A stretch of 48,903 nt of DNA from Magnetococcales bacterium WMHbin3 (GTDB taxonomy: Bacteria; Pseudomonadota; Magnetococcia; Magnetococcales; Magnetaquicoccaceae). Positions 25,572-37,074 of the stretch are shown here, piece by piece (within the stretch, counting starts at the first letter, position 1; every line of letters begins with the position of its first letter). The notes beneath the pieces are model-generated. The model was given only the letters and a program-made list of their open reading frames with translations. It was not told the origin of the DNA and ran no database searches. A program made the translations under genes and the position numbers. The stretch lies in assembly GCA_002753185.1 (NCBI GenBank), contig PDZX01000029.1, positions 1 through 48,903 on the forward strand, in the 5' to 3' direction.

Positions 25572-25626
25572 GCTTGACAATCCATTTTAAATAGAATATA
25601 TTGATGTAGCAGATTTTTTGTCAAGC
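25572..25626. promoter_or_regulatory. inverted repeat GCTTGACA / TGTCAAGC flanking a promoter
   Basis: Perfect 8-bp arms at 25572-25579 and 25619-25626, separated by 39 bp. The left arm contains the -35 hexamer and the right arm lies just downstream of the -10. This may be an operator for autoregulation by the OmpR-type protein, or chance. Confidence 0.4.
25574..25602 (+). promoter_or_regulatory. sigma-70-type promoter of the OmpR-family regulator
   Basis: TTGACA at 25574-25579, a 17-bp spacer and TATATT at 25597-25602. This is an almost consensus promoter in an AT-rich island, about 80 bp before the regulator's ATG at 25681. Confidence 0.75.
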
Positions 25627-25680
25627 GTTCGTAGGACGGCATTGGCTGGAACGGAAAGCGTTGGGTGCGGTGAGGATGTC

Positions 25681-26382
25681 ATGAAAGCAAAACAACATAT
25701 CCTGATTGTCGAAGACGATTCTGTAACCAGGGAGCTGTTGAGGGCCTATTTCGAAAAAGAAGGATATACCGTCAGCGAGGCGGAGAACGGCCAGGGGATG
25801 TGGGACCGGCTGGTGGAGAGGTCAACCGACCTGGTCCTGCTGGACATCAATCTGCCGGGCGAGGATGGGTTCTCCCTGACGCGTACCCTGCGCGCCCGCT
25901 CCGATATCGGGATCATCCTGGTCACCGCCCGCAAGGAGGAAGTGGACCGGATCGTGGGCCTGGAACTGGGCGCGGACGATTATGTGGTCAAACCCTTCAA
26001 CGAACGGGAACTCCTGATCCGGGTGAAGAACCTGTTGCACCGGACCCGCCAGTTGCGGCAGTCCGAGCAGGGGGGCGAACGGTTCGCCTTCCATGGCTGG
26101 GTCCTGGACCCCGATCGCCGCCGCCTGACCGACCCCCATGGCCAGATGGTCCACCTGACCAACGGCGAATTCCTGCTGCTGATGGTGTTGGCGCGCCGTC
26201 CGGGCCGGGTCTTCACCCGTGAGCAGCTCCTGGAAGCGGTCAGCAGCCGCGACTGGCTGCCCAATGACCGCACCATCGACGTCATGGTCAATCGTCTGCG
26301 CCGCAAACTCGGCGATGTGAACACCCCGCGCATCCTGATGACCGTCCATGGCGTCGGTTATCAACTGGTCGAGGAGACCTGA
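25681..26382 (+). CDS. OmpR-family two-component response regulator
   Basis: A 233-aa regulator. The receiver domain (1-120) has acidic pocket ED(D) at 11-13, phosphoacceptor D55 in VLLDINLPGEDG and K104 in GADDYVVKPF. A winged-helix DNA-binding domain (about 135-230) ends with DRTIDVMVNRLRRKLGD and VHGVGYQLV. The receiver most resembles the ArcA/TorR branch, but I do not assign a specific gene. The start is supported by GAGG 6 bases upstream. A strong promoter with flanking inverted repeat precedes it. It is divergent from the hybrid kinase at 23527. Its 3' end overlaps the convergent glycosyltransferase gene by 22 bp. Confidence 0.9.
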   Translation: MKAKQHILIVEDDSVTRELLRAYFEKEGYTVSEAENGQGMWDRLVERSTDLVLLDINLPGEDGFSLTRTLRARSDIGIILVTARKEEVDRIVGLELGADDYVVKPFNERELLIRVKNLLHRTRQLRQSEQGGERFAFHGWVLDPDRRRLTDPHGQMVHLTNGEFLLLMVLARRPGRVFTREQLLEAVSSRDWLPNDRTIDVMVNRLRRKLGDVNTPRILMTVHGVGYQLVEET

Positions 26383-27836
26383 TCCGGCAGGGCGTTGCGC
26401 ACCTGCGCCACCACCTCCGGCCAATCCCCGACCCGACGCTGCCGGAACAGGCGCATGGAGGGATACCACGGCGAATCCGCCCGCTCCTCCAGCCAACGCC
26501 ATTCGGCGGCATGGTGCAACAGCGTCCAGACCGGGACCCCCAACCCGCCGGCCAGATGCACCACGGCCGTGTCCGTGGAGACGAGCAGATCCAGATTGCC
26601 AAGGACCGCCCCGGTGGCGGCGAAGTCGTTCAGTTCCGGCTCCAGGACCCGGATGGCGTGCCGCTCGGCGAGCGCCGGGGTCAGTTGGGCCGCCGGCGCT
26701 CCCTTCTGCACGCTGTAAAAGACGGCCCCGGGCACCGACAGCAATGGCAGGAGGTCGGTCAACGCGCAGGCCCGTTCCCGGTTGACCGAGGTGGCGGGAT
26801 TGCCCGACCAGGAGAGTCCCACCCGGAATTCCCGCTTTTGCCCCAGCCTGGCCCCCCATTCCGCCACCAGTTCCGGGGGTGGGGTGAGATAGGGGACGCG
26901 GCCCGGAATGGTCTCCAGGGTGGTCCCCAGCAGCGCGGGCAGGCTCATCAGCGGGATGTGCAGGTCGTAGTCGAACGGGGGCGGGGCCTCGTCCTCCAGA
27001 CTGCGGGCGTGTACCTGTTCCGCCAGCCCGGAGGCGGCGAACAGCCGTTCCAGTTCCGGACGGCACTCCAGCAGCACGGTCGCCCCCCGCTCGGCGAGCA
27101 GCGGCGCGTAGCGGGCGAACATCAGCGCGTCGCCGAATCCCTGTTCGGTATAGACATAGATCCGTTTTTTCTCCAGCGACTCGCGTCCGTCCCAGCGCGG
27201 GACCGGGCAGATGCGCGGGGCGTGGTTGGGGAGCCGGAAGCGCCATTCGTATTCCCGCCACCCTTCGGCGAACGCGCCGGTCTTGAGCCGCGAATGGGCG
27301 CGTCCCATGTGGGCCTGGGCATTGTCGGGCGTCAGCCGCAGGGCATGGTCGAACTGCTCCAGCGCCGCCGCCTGATTGCCGTGTTCCTGGAAGATCACCC
27401 CCAGGTTGTAATACCCCGTCTCCAGCGCGGGATTGAGGCGCAGGCCGGTGAGATAGTGTTCTGCCGCCGCCCGTCGTTCCCCGGTGCCGAAGAGCAGATT
27501 GCCCAGATTGACGTGGGCCTCGGCCAGGTCGGGTTTCAGGCGGATGGCGGTCAGCAGGCTCTCGTGCGCCTTGCCGGTTTCGCCCATGGCGCTCCATGCC
27601 CCGGCCAGATTGAAGTGGTAGTAAGGCTGGCTGGGATTGCGGGCGATCGCCTTGCCGATCAGGTTGACCGCCAGGTCGTGGCGGTTCATGGCGTGGGCGT
27701 TCATGCCCAGCAGATAGAGGGCGTCCGCGTTTTCCGGATTTGCTTCCAGGACCTCGCGTACCAGGGCAGTGACCTGGACGTGGTCCCTGGTCCGCAGCGC
27801 CTGCATGGCGGAGGCGAGTTTTTCGGCGGTGTTCAT
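26361..27836 (-). CDS. TPR-repeat glycosyltransferase (GT9/OGT-like C-terminal domain)
   Basis: A 491-aa protein. Residues 1-210 are TPR repeats (for example LAEAHVNLGNLLFGTGERRAA). The C-terminal half is a GT-B-like domain with VGLSWSGNPATS and VSTDTAVVHLAGGLGVPVW, resembling heptosyltransferase (GT9) or OGT-type nucleotide-sugar-binding loops. It probably glycosylates a protein or cell-surface acceptor in the cytoplasm. The start ATG at 27836 overlaps the upstream stop as ATGA. It is a tandem paralogue of the next gene, sharing GWREYEWRFRLP and EQGFGD/EQGYGD blocks. The acceptor is unknown. Confidence 0.82.
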   Translation of the reverse strand: MNTAEKLASAMQALRTRDHVQVTALVREVLEANPENADALYLLGMNAHAMNRHDLAVNLIGKAIARNPSQPYYHFNLAGAWSAMGETGKAHESLLTAIRLKPDLAEAHVNLGNLLFGTGERRAAAEHYLTGLRLNPALETGYYNLGVIFQEHGNQAAALEQFDHALRLTPDNAQAHMGRAHSRLKTGAFAEGWREYEWRFRLPNHAPRICPVPRWDGRESLEKKRIYVYTEQGFGDALMFARYAPLLAERGATVLLECRPELERLFAASGLAEQVHARSLEDEAPPPFDYDLHIPLMSLPALLGTTLETIPGRVPYLTPPPELVAEWGARLGQKREFRVGLSWSGNPATSVNRERACALTDLLPLLSVPGAVFYSVQKGAPAAQLTPALAERHAIRVLEPELNDFAATGAVLGNLDLLVSTDTAVVHLAGGLGVPVWTLLHHAAEWRWLEERADSPWYPSMRLFRQRRVGDWPEVVAQVRNALPDQVSSTS

Positions 27837-29284
27837 GTCGTTTTCTCCAGGGCTTGCGCCATCTCGCGGATCGGTTCGTCCCACCGGTTGGGGTGGTGTT
27901 GCCGGAACAGCCGCATGGTGTCGTACCACGGGGTGGCATCCCCCTCGATGCCCCAGCGCCAGTCCAGGGCCAGGGGCAGCAGGGTCCAGACCGTTTTTCC
28001 CAGCGCTCCGGCCAGATGAGCGCTGGCGGTGTCGATGGTGATGATCAGATCCAGGGTCGCCATGATGGCGGCGGTGGCGGTGAAGTCGGTCAGTTCCGCT
28101 TCCAGGGAGAGGATCTCCATCCCCGCCGGTACCGTTCGCCAGGCCGCTTCCCCTTTTTGCAGGCCGATCAGGCGCACTCCGGGAACGGCGGCCAGCGGGG
28201 CCAGTTCCGCCAGGGCGCAGGACCGGCGGCGCAAGGGGTCGTTCTTGTGCAACGGTTTGCCTTCCCAGATCAATCCCACCTTGCGCCCCGGCCCGGCGAG
28301 CCGCTCGTGCCACATGGCCGCCGCTTGCGGCTCCGGGGTCAGATAGCCGCCCGCGCGCGCGAGATTCGTCCCATCGATGGCCAGCGGTTCCGGGAGGGAG
28401 AGCAGGGGAATCCGATAATCCGGCGTTGCGTCGAAGCGGGTGTGATTGCACGCCTGGTCCACGCCCGGCGCCCGTTGCAGGAGGGTCAGCAGCGGCGTGG
28501 GCGCGCTCAGCAGCACCCTGGCGCCGCGCGCCTTCAACTCCGGGGCGAAGCGGATGAATTGCAGGATGTCGCCGTATCCCTGTTCGGCCAGCAGCGCAAC
28601 ACTCTTGCCCTCCAGGGGTTCGCCCCGCCAGCGGGGCACGCCGGGGAGATCCATCGGCAGGCAGTTCTCGTCCAGCCGGAAGCGCCATTCGTATTCCCGC
28701 CACCCCTGGGCATACTCGCCCAACATCAGATGGGTCATGGCCAGGTTGACATGGGCCATGGCGTTGTCGGGCCGCAGGCGGATCGCCTCCCGCAGGCAGG
28801 CCATCGCCTCCGGAATGGCCTTTTGCGCCTTCCGGCAGAGGGCCAGGTTGATCCATGCCTCCGTGAAGCCGGGTTGTCGCCGCGTGGCCTCCTGGAACCG
28901 TTGCGCCGCCTCGTCGGCCTCGCCCCGATCCATGTGCAGGTCCCCCAGGTGAAAGTGGGTTTCCGCCCGTCCGGGATCGAGGGTCAGGCTCTCTTGCAGC
29001 CGTTCCATGGCCGGGGCCAGGGCGCCCTTTTTTTTCAGCAGCAGGCCCAGCGCCAGATGCAGGGTCGCGTCATCGGGTTGGATGGCCGCCGCCTGGCTCA
29101 TGGCGGTCAGGGCGCCTTGCAAGTCGCCGGTTTCTTGCAGGATCACACCCCACAGATGCAGAATGCGCGGGTGGGACGGATGGGCTGCGCGCAGGGGTTG
29201 CAGCAGATGCGCCGCCTCCTGCCAGCGGGCCAGCCCGACCGCTTCCGCCACCTGGGCCAGTTGTGCGTGGAGTGTCGTGGACAT
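27833..29284 (-). CDS. TPR-repeat glycosyltransferase (tandem paralogue)
   Basis: A 483-aa protein with N-terminal TPRs (1-200) and a GT9/OGT-like C-terminal domain: VALLAEQGYGDILQFIRF, GLIWEGKPLHKNDP and TIDTASAHLAGALGKTVW. It is the first gene of a two-gene unit and is translationally coupled to the second. Paralogy with the downstream gene and with 43009-44697 suggests lineage-specific expansion. It is divergent from the large hybrid kinase with a 160-bp spacer. Confidence 0.82.
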   Translation of the reverse strand: MSTTLHAQLAQVAEAVGLARWQEAAHLLQPLRAAHPSHPRILHLWGVILQETGDLQGALTAMSQAAAIQPDDATLHLALGLLLKKKGALAPAMERLQESLTLDPGRAETHFHLGDLHMDRGEADEAAQRFQEATRRQPGFTEAWINLALCRKAQKAIPEAMACLREAIRLRPDNAMAHVNLAMTHLMLGEYAQGWREYEWRFRLDENCLPMDLPGVPRWRGEPLEGKSVALLAEQGYGDILQFIRFAPELKARGARVLLSAPTPLLTLLQRAPGVDQACNHTRFDATPDYRIPLLSLPEPLAIDGTNLARAGGYLTPEPQAAAMWHERLAGPGRKVGLIWEGKPLHKNDPLRRRSCALAELAPLAAVPGVRLIGLQKGEAAWRTVPAGMEILSLEAELTDFTATAAIMATLDLIITIDTASAHLAGALGKTVWTLLPLALDWRWGIEGDATPWYDTMRLFRQHHPNRWDEPIREMAQALEKTT

Positions 29285-29444
29285 TGCGGTTGTCTTGCCC
29301 CCAGGATCTTTTACAGTACCAAGCGTTCCATTTTAATCCGATTCGGCACGGTTCGTCCACTCGGTATCGCGGCGGGATGACGCCCGCTGACGAATGAGAT
29401 ACACTCGTCGGCTCGGAACCACTCTGTGCGGTTGGGGACGGACG

Positions 29445-32375
<2,931 letters not shown>

Positions 32376-32393
32376 GGAGAGGAGGGCAGTGGG

Positions 32394-33296
32394 ATGGATA
32401 CCGATTCGAAACCGCCGGTCGTGCTCGTGGTGGATGATGAACCCACCAATATCGAACTGCTGGGGACACTGTTGCAGCCGGCCCATACGGTCCTGTTCGC
32501 GTTCGATGGCCGCATGGCGCTGGAGATTGCCGCGACCCAATCCCCGGACCTGATTCTCCTGGACATCATGATGCCGGGGATGGACGGCTTCGAAGCCTGC
32601 CGTCGCTTGAAGGAGGATCCGGCCACGCGCGCCATTCCGGTGGTCTTCGTGACGGCCCGGTGCGACCGCGAGGATGTCGTTCAGGGGTTGGGCCTGGGGG
32701 CGTTCTACTATCTGGCCAAGCCGGTGGACCGGGCGACCATGCTGGCGGTGGTGGCCGCCGCCCTGCGGGAATCCCGGACGATGCGCACCCTGCGCGCCGA
32801 GATCGACAAGACCATCGGCAGCCTCTCGTTGCTGGAGAGCGGCCGTTTCCGCTTCCGGACCCTGGAGGACGTCTATGGCCTGGTGGTGTTGTTGTCCAGG
32901 GCCTGTCCCGATCCGGACCGGAGCGTGGTGGGTCTGACCGAATTGATGCTCAACGCCGTCGAACACGGCAACCTGGGGCTGACCTACGACGACAAGAGCC
33001 GTCTGCAGGCCGAGGAGGAGTGGTATCCGGAGGTGTATCGCCGGTTGGACCTGCCGGAGTATCGCGACAGGAGCGCCGTTGTCGCGTTCGAACGGACCCA
33101 GGGGCGGATCGTTTTTCTGATCCGGGACGAGGGCGCGGGGTTCGATTGGCGCGGCTTCCTGAGCATCGACCCGGCGCGCGCCTTCCACAGCCATGGTCGC
33201 GGGATCGCCATGGCCAACATGCTCAGTTTCGACCACATCGAATATCTGGGGCATGGCAACGAGGTGCGCGCCGAAATCCATCTCTCCCCACAGTAG
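32394..33296 (+). CDS. response regulator with HATPase (RsbW-like) output domain
   Basis: A 300-aa protein. The N-terminal receiver (1-125) has DDE at 14-16, D57 in LLDIMMPGMDG and a KPVD lysine. The C-terminal half has an HATPase-like domain with an N-box LTELMLNAVEHGNLG and a G-rich lid near SHGRGIAMANML. No HisKA is present, so this resembles anti-sigma-factor kinases of the RsbW/SpoIIAB type fused to a receiver. It probably acts as the switch at the end of the preceding hybrid kinase's relay. The start is preceded by GGAGGG. No anti-sigma antagonist is seen nearby. Confidence 0.8.
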   Translation: MDTDSKPPVVLVVDDEPTNIELLGTLLQPAHTVLFAFDGRMALEIAATQSPDLILLDIMMPGMDGFEACRRLKEDPATRAIPVVFVTARCDREDVVQGLGLGAFYYLAKPVDRATMLAVVAAALRESRTMRTLRAEIDKTIGSLSLLESGRFRFRTLEDVYGLVVLLSRACPDPDRSVVGLTELMLNAVEHGNLGLTYDDKSRLQAEEEWYPEVYRRLDLPEYRDRSAVVAFERTQGRIVFLIRDEGAGFDWRGFLSIDPARAFHSHGRGIAMANMLSFDHIEYLGHGNEVRAEIHLSPQ

Positions 33297-33369
33297 ACAG
33301 AAATGGCCGGAAAATTGCTTGCGAAGCGGTGAGTTCTCACCCGCCGTTCACAGGAAGGCCAGACCGCCC

Positions 33370-35869
33370 ATGACGATCGACAAGCCATTCGGTCCGTTTC
33401 TCATGAACCGTTTCGGGGAACGCTATCTCCCCGAGGTCAACCAGGAAGCTTTTTCCAGGGTGGGGTCGGACAATCTGTTCGGGCAGCAGTTCTCCGAACG
33501 CTTCGCCAAGACCGACTCCCTCTTTCTGGTGGCCGGGAGCGACTCCGGCCTGCTGGTGGACTGGGTCGTGAAGCGCAAGCGGCCTGAGGGGTCGCGTTTC
33601 GTCTTTCTGGAGTTCCCGGAGCTGATCGCCCGCCTGACCGAAGAGGCGATCCTGCCCGCCGAACTCCCCTCCTGGGTGACCTTGTGCCCGCCCGATGCCT
33701 GGGCAGAGGACGCCGAAAAACTCTCCCTCAAGGACTATTTCTACCTCGGCCAGGTCTATCCGGTCCAATCCCTGGCGGTCATGGACGGGCAGCATGACGG
33801 TTACGTGGCCATGTACAACGGCCTGGAAACCGCGCTCGGCCAATACCGGCTGCAGGTAAACCAGGAGATCGGCAACCGGGTCTTCATGGTGAAATGCCTG
33901 GAGAATCTTTGCGAGAACCGGATTCCGGTCTCGGTTCTGTCCGATCGTTTCCGGGGGCGTACCGCCGTTCTGCTCGCCGGTGGTCCCTCGTTGCCGGAGA
34001 GCTTTCCCTGGATCGCCGCCCATCGGGAGCGGATCGTGGTCCTGGCCGTGGCGCGGGTGGCCGACCATCTGCGCAAGGCGGGGATCGAGCCGGATCTGTT
34101 CTTCGCCATCGACCCCCACGACGTCATCTTTCATCAGAGCAAGGGGATTCTGCCCTTCTGGAAGCGCAGCCTGCTGGTCCATATGTATCATCTCAACCCC
34201 GCGCTGCTGGGTCAGTGGCGGGGGCGTGGGGTCTACATGGGGGGGGCTGCTGCCCTGGGAGTCGGCGCGGAATCCGGCGGTGGTCAACTATCCCGGCATC
34301 ACCGTCGGCCATCAGGCCCTGGGGGTGGCCATCGACATGGGCTGCGAGCGGGTGGTGCTGGCGGGATTCGACCTGTGCTTCAGCCGCGAGGGATTCACCC
34401 ACGTGGCCGGGAGCGTGGAGCAGTCCATCGGCCCCTATATCGCCCGTGGCGACCTGATGGTGGCCACCAATGGCGGCTGGATGGCGGAGACCCGTTATGA
34501 TTTCCTCAATGCCATCCCCAGTCTGGCCGCCCTGGCCGAATACGCGGCCCAGCGGGGTTGCCGGCTGATCAATCCGGCCTCCTCCGCCGCCCGTATCGAC
34601 GGGGTGGAGCACTTGCCCTGGGAGGAACTCGCCCCGCCTGCCGGAGAGGGATCGGCAGGGGCGCTGCTGGAGGAGGCGCTCCCGGAGGAGAACATCGCCA
34701 CCCGCGTCGCCCACTGCCAGGCCGTGGAGGAGGAACTGAACCGGATGCGCGCGCGGGTGACGAAGGTCCGGGATCTGGCCGCCGAAGGGCTGGCCTGCAA
34801 CGACGGACTGTTCGGACGCAAAGGCAGGAAACCGGATTTCAAGTACAAACGGCGCATGGACGAAATCGAGCGGATCCTCGACGAGGAGATGCGCGAGGAG
34901 AGTCGGCTGGTCAAACGCTGGGGCCTGGCCGCCATGCTGAAACTGAGCCGCCCGGACAAGGAGCGGGAGTGGAGCGACGCCGAGATCGAAAAGGCGGGCC
35001 GCGACTATTATACCCTCTACCGGGACAACGCCGTCTCGCTGATCCGGCTGCTCGACGCGGCGCGGCAGCGGGTCCGCTCCCGCCTGGAAGAGGAAAAACC
35101 CCGTCCCGACGGCAAGTCCCTGCTCCAGCAGTGGCGCCAGGACAAGCAGCCCGGTCGTTGCCGGGTGTTTCTCGACCGGCGCGACCAGGGGATCGACGAC
35201 TTCCCGCCCGCCATCCGCTCCGGCATGCTGGAGCTGGAGAGCGCCTTCGCCGCCGCGATGGCGCAAACCGAGCACGACTACAAGACTTACATCCTGTCCC
35301 AGCAGAGTTCGCCGCTGATGGTGCGCGCCAAGGCCGCCGCCCTGTTCCGCAACCGGGAAACAGAACGGCTGCGGCGCTTCGGCGACGGGTTGGAGCAAAG
35401 CACACTGGCGGAGCGGGCCGAGTACCTGCATCTGATTCGCGGCTATCTGGCGGAGTTGGAACAACAGCCGGAAACGGCGATGCGTCAATACCGCCAGGTG
35501 ACGTTGCCGATCCTGCTGCCGGAGAGCCTGCAACGCCTGTTCACCATCGCGCTCCAGGGGCATGACCTGCTGACCGCCCTGGCGGTCTCCAGGCGGTTGT
35601 CGGAGGTGTCGTTCTTCCATGTGCCCTATTTCGCCGAACTGTTGCGCCTGACCGGGGACGGCCAGGGCGCGGTGGGCATCTTCGAGGATTATCTCAAAGT
35701 TGTGCGCAAGGATTTCCTGACCATGGTGAAGCTGGGACGGCTCTATCTGGAGCTGGGACAACGGGAGGAGGCGGCGCGCACCTTCGGGCGGATCCTGGAG
35801 GAGGACCCGGAGAACAGGGCGGCGCGCACGCTGCTGGCGGAACTGGCCGAGGGGGGCAACGGGGCATGA
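33370..35869 (+). CDS. Maf-type flagellin glycosylation protein (DUF115), frameshifted at a G8 tract
   Basis: Two frames encode one protein of about 832 aa if a single base is removed from a run of eight Gs at 34239-34246. The first frame covers residues 1-292 and stops early at 34500. The second, from 34247 on, runs to 35869. Residues about 185-400 match the MptE-like DUF115 domain (AVLLAGGPSLPESFPWI, DLFFAIDPHD, then GHQALGVAIDMG). The C terminus (about 700-830) has TPR-like helices. Maf proteins transfer sialic-acid-like nonulosonates onto flagellins in the cytoplasm. The genes around it (SDR, LegC, PtmE) fit this. The shift could be phase variation, true decay or a sequencing error. Confidence 0.82.
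34239..34246 (+). other. eight-G homopolymer at the Maf frameshift
   Basis: Seven Gs would restore VYMGG-LLPWESARNPAVV in one frame; eight Gs give a truncated product of about 376 aa. Poly-G tracts of this size are the classic slipped-strand switch in flagellin glycosylation loci of Campylobacter. Confidence 0.85.
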
Positions 35870-37065
35870 CGCCGTCGATATTGCGCAGGATCCTGGGCCG
35901 GGAGGAGTCCCTGTTCCAGGCGGACATGGAGGCACAGGCGGATCGCATCGTCGGTCGGTTGCGCGGTGCGCGCATGCTGGTGATCGGCGCGGCCGGCTCC
36001 ATTGGGGCGGCCTTCGTGCGGGTGGCGGCCCGTTATCCCCTGGGGGGATTGCGGCTGGTGGATCCGAGCGAAAACAACCTGGTGGAGCTGGTGCGGGAGT
36101 TGCGGGCCGCCGATGTCCGCCTGCCCGACGATTTTGCCACCAGCGCCATCTCCCTGGGGAGCCTGGAGTTCGAGCACTTCTGGGCGGCGCAAAAGCCGTT
36201 CGACCTGGTGGTGAATTTTGCCGCGCTCAAGCATGTGCGGGCCGAGCGGGATCCGTTCACCCTGATGCGGATGCTGCATGTCAACATCCTGGCCCTGGAT
36301 GAGCTGCTGGCGGTATTGGCGGTGCGGCCTCCGGGGAGGTTCTTTTCGGTCTCGTCGGACAAGGCGGTCAATCCGGTCAATCTGATGGGGGCGAGCAAGG
36401 CATTGATGGAACGGGTGATGTGGTACTGGTCCGGGGATGTGCCGACGGTCAGTTCCCGGTTCGCCAACGTGGCCTTTTCCGATGGGAGTCTGCTGCACGG
36501 CTTTGTCCGGCGTCTGGAGAAGCGGCAGCCCCTCGCCGCGCCCCTGGATGTGCGGCGTTATTTCATCTCCCACGAGGAGGCCGGTCAGCTCTGTCTGTTG
36601 GCCCTGGCCAGTGGGGGCAACCGGGAGATCTACCTGCCGAAACTGGACAAGGGGGGGGATCTGGTCACCTTCGCCCGCATCGCCGAGATCTTTCTGGAAG
36701 AGCATGGCTACCGTCCGCGATGTTTCGAATCGGACGAGGAGGCGCGTCTTTTCGCCGCTGCCATGGTCCCTGGCTGCCGGGAGTGGCCTTGCCGATTTTC
36801 CGTCAGCGACACCTCCGGCGAAAAAGAGGAAGAGGAGTTCCACGCCGCCGGGGAAGAGGTGGATTGGGGCCGTTTCGCCCGCGTTGGCGTCGTCACCAGG
36901 GCGTCTGGCGGGGAGGACGGGGCGCTGGCGGGATTTCTGGTGCGCATGCGGCAGATGCGCGAGGCCCCCCGCTGGGAGATGGGGGAGATGATCCATGCCC
37001 TGCGACAGGCAGTGCCCACGCTGGCCCATCTGGCCACGGGCCGCGACCTGGACGGCAAGATGTAG
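35866..37065 (+). CDS. UDP-sugar 4,6-dehydratase-like SDR (FlaA1/PseB family)
   Basis: A 399-aa protein of the extended SDR family. The NAD(P)-binding motif is GAAGSIG (41-47). The active-site region is SSDKAVNPVNLMGASK with Lys178 and Met174 in the tyrosine position, as in FlaA1/WbpM-like dehydratases. It probably forms a 4-keto-6-deoxy sugar nucleotide, feeding the next gene's aminotransferase. The start overlaps the Maf stop as ATGA. A run of eight Gs at 36651-36658 (LDKGGDLV) is in frame but could slip. Confidence 0.8.
   Translation: MTPSILRRILGREESLFQADMEAQADRIVGRLRGARMLVIGAAGSIGAAFVRVAARYPLGGLRLVDPSENNLVELVRELRAADVRLPDDFATSAISLGSLEFEHFWAAQKPFDLVVNFAALKHVRAERDPFTLMRMLHVNILALDELLAVLAVRPPGRFFSVSSDKAVNPVNLMGASKALMERVMWYWSGDVPTVSSRFANVAFSDGSLLHGFVRRLEKRQPLAAPLDVRRYFISHEEAGQLCLLALASGGNREIYLPKLDKGGDLVTFARIAEIFLEEHGYRPRCFESDEEARLFAAAMVPGCREWPCRFSVSDTSGEKEEEEFHAAGEEVDWGRFARVGVVTRASGGEDGALAGFLVRMRQMREAPRWEMGEMIHALRQAVPTLAHLATGRDLDGKM
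36651..36658 (+). repeat. eight-G homopolymer in the SDR gene
   Basis: A second G8 run in the same glycosylation cluster, here in the ON frame. It is encoded within AAG GGG GGG GAT. Confidence 0.75.
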
Positions 37066-37074
37066 GATCCCGCC

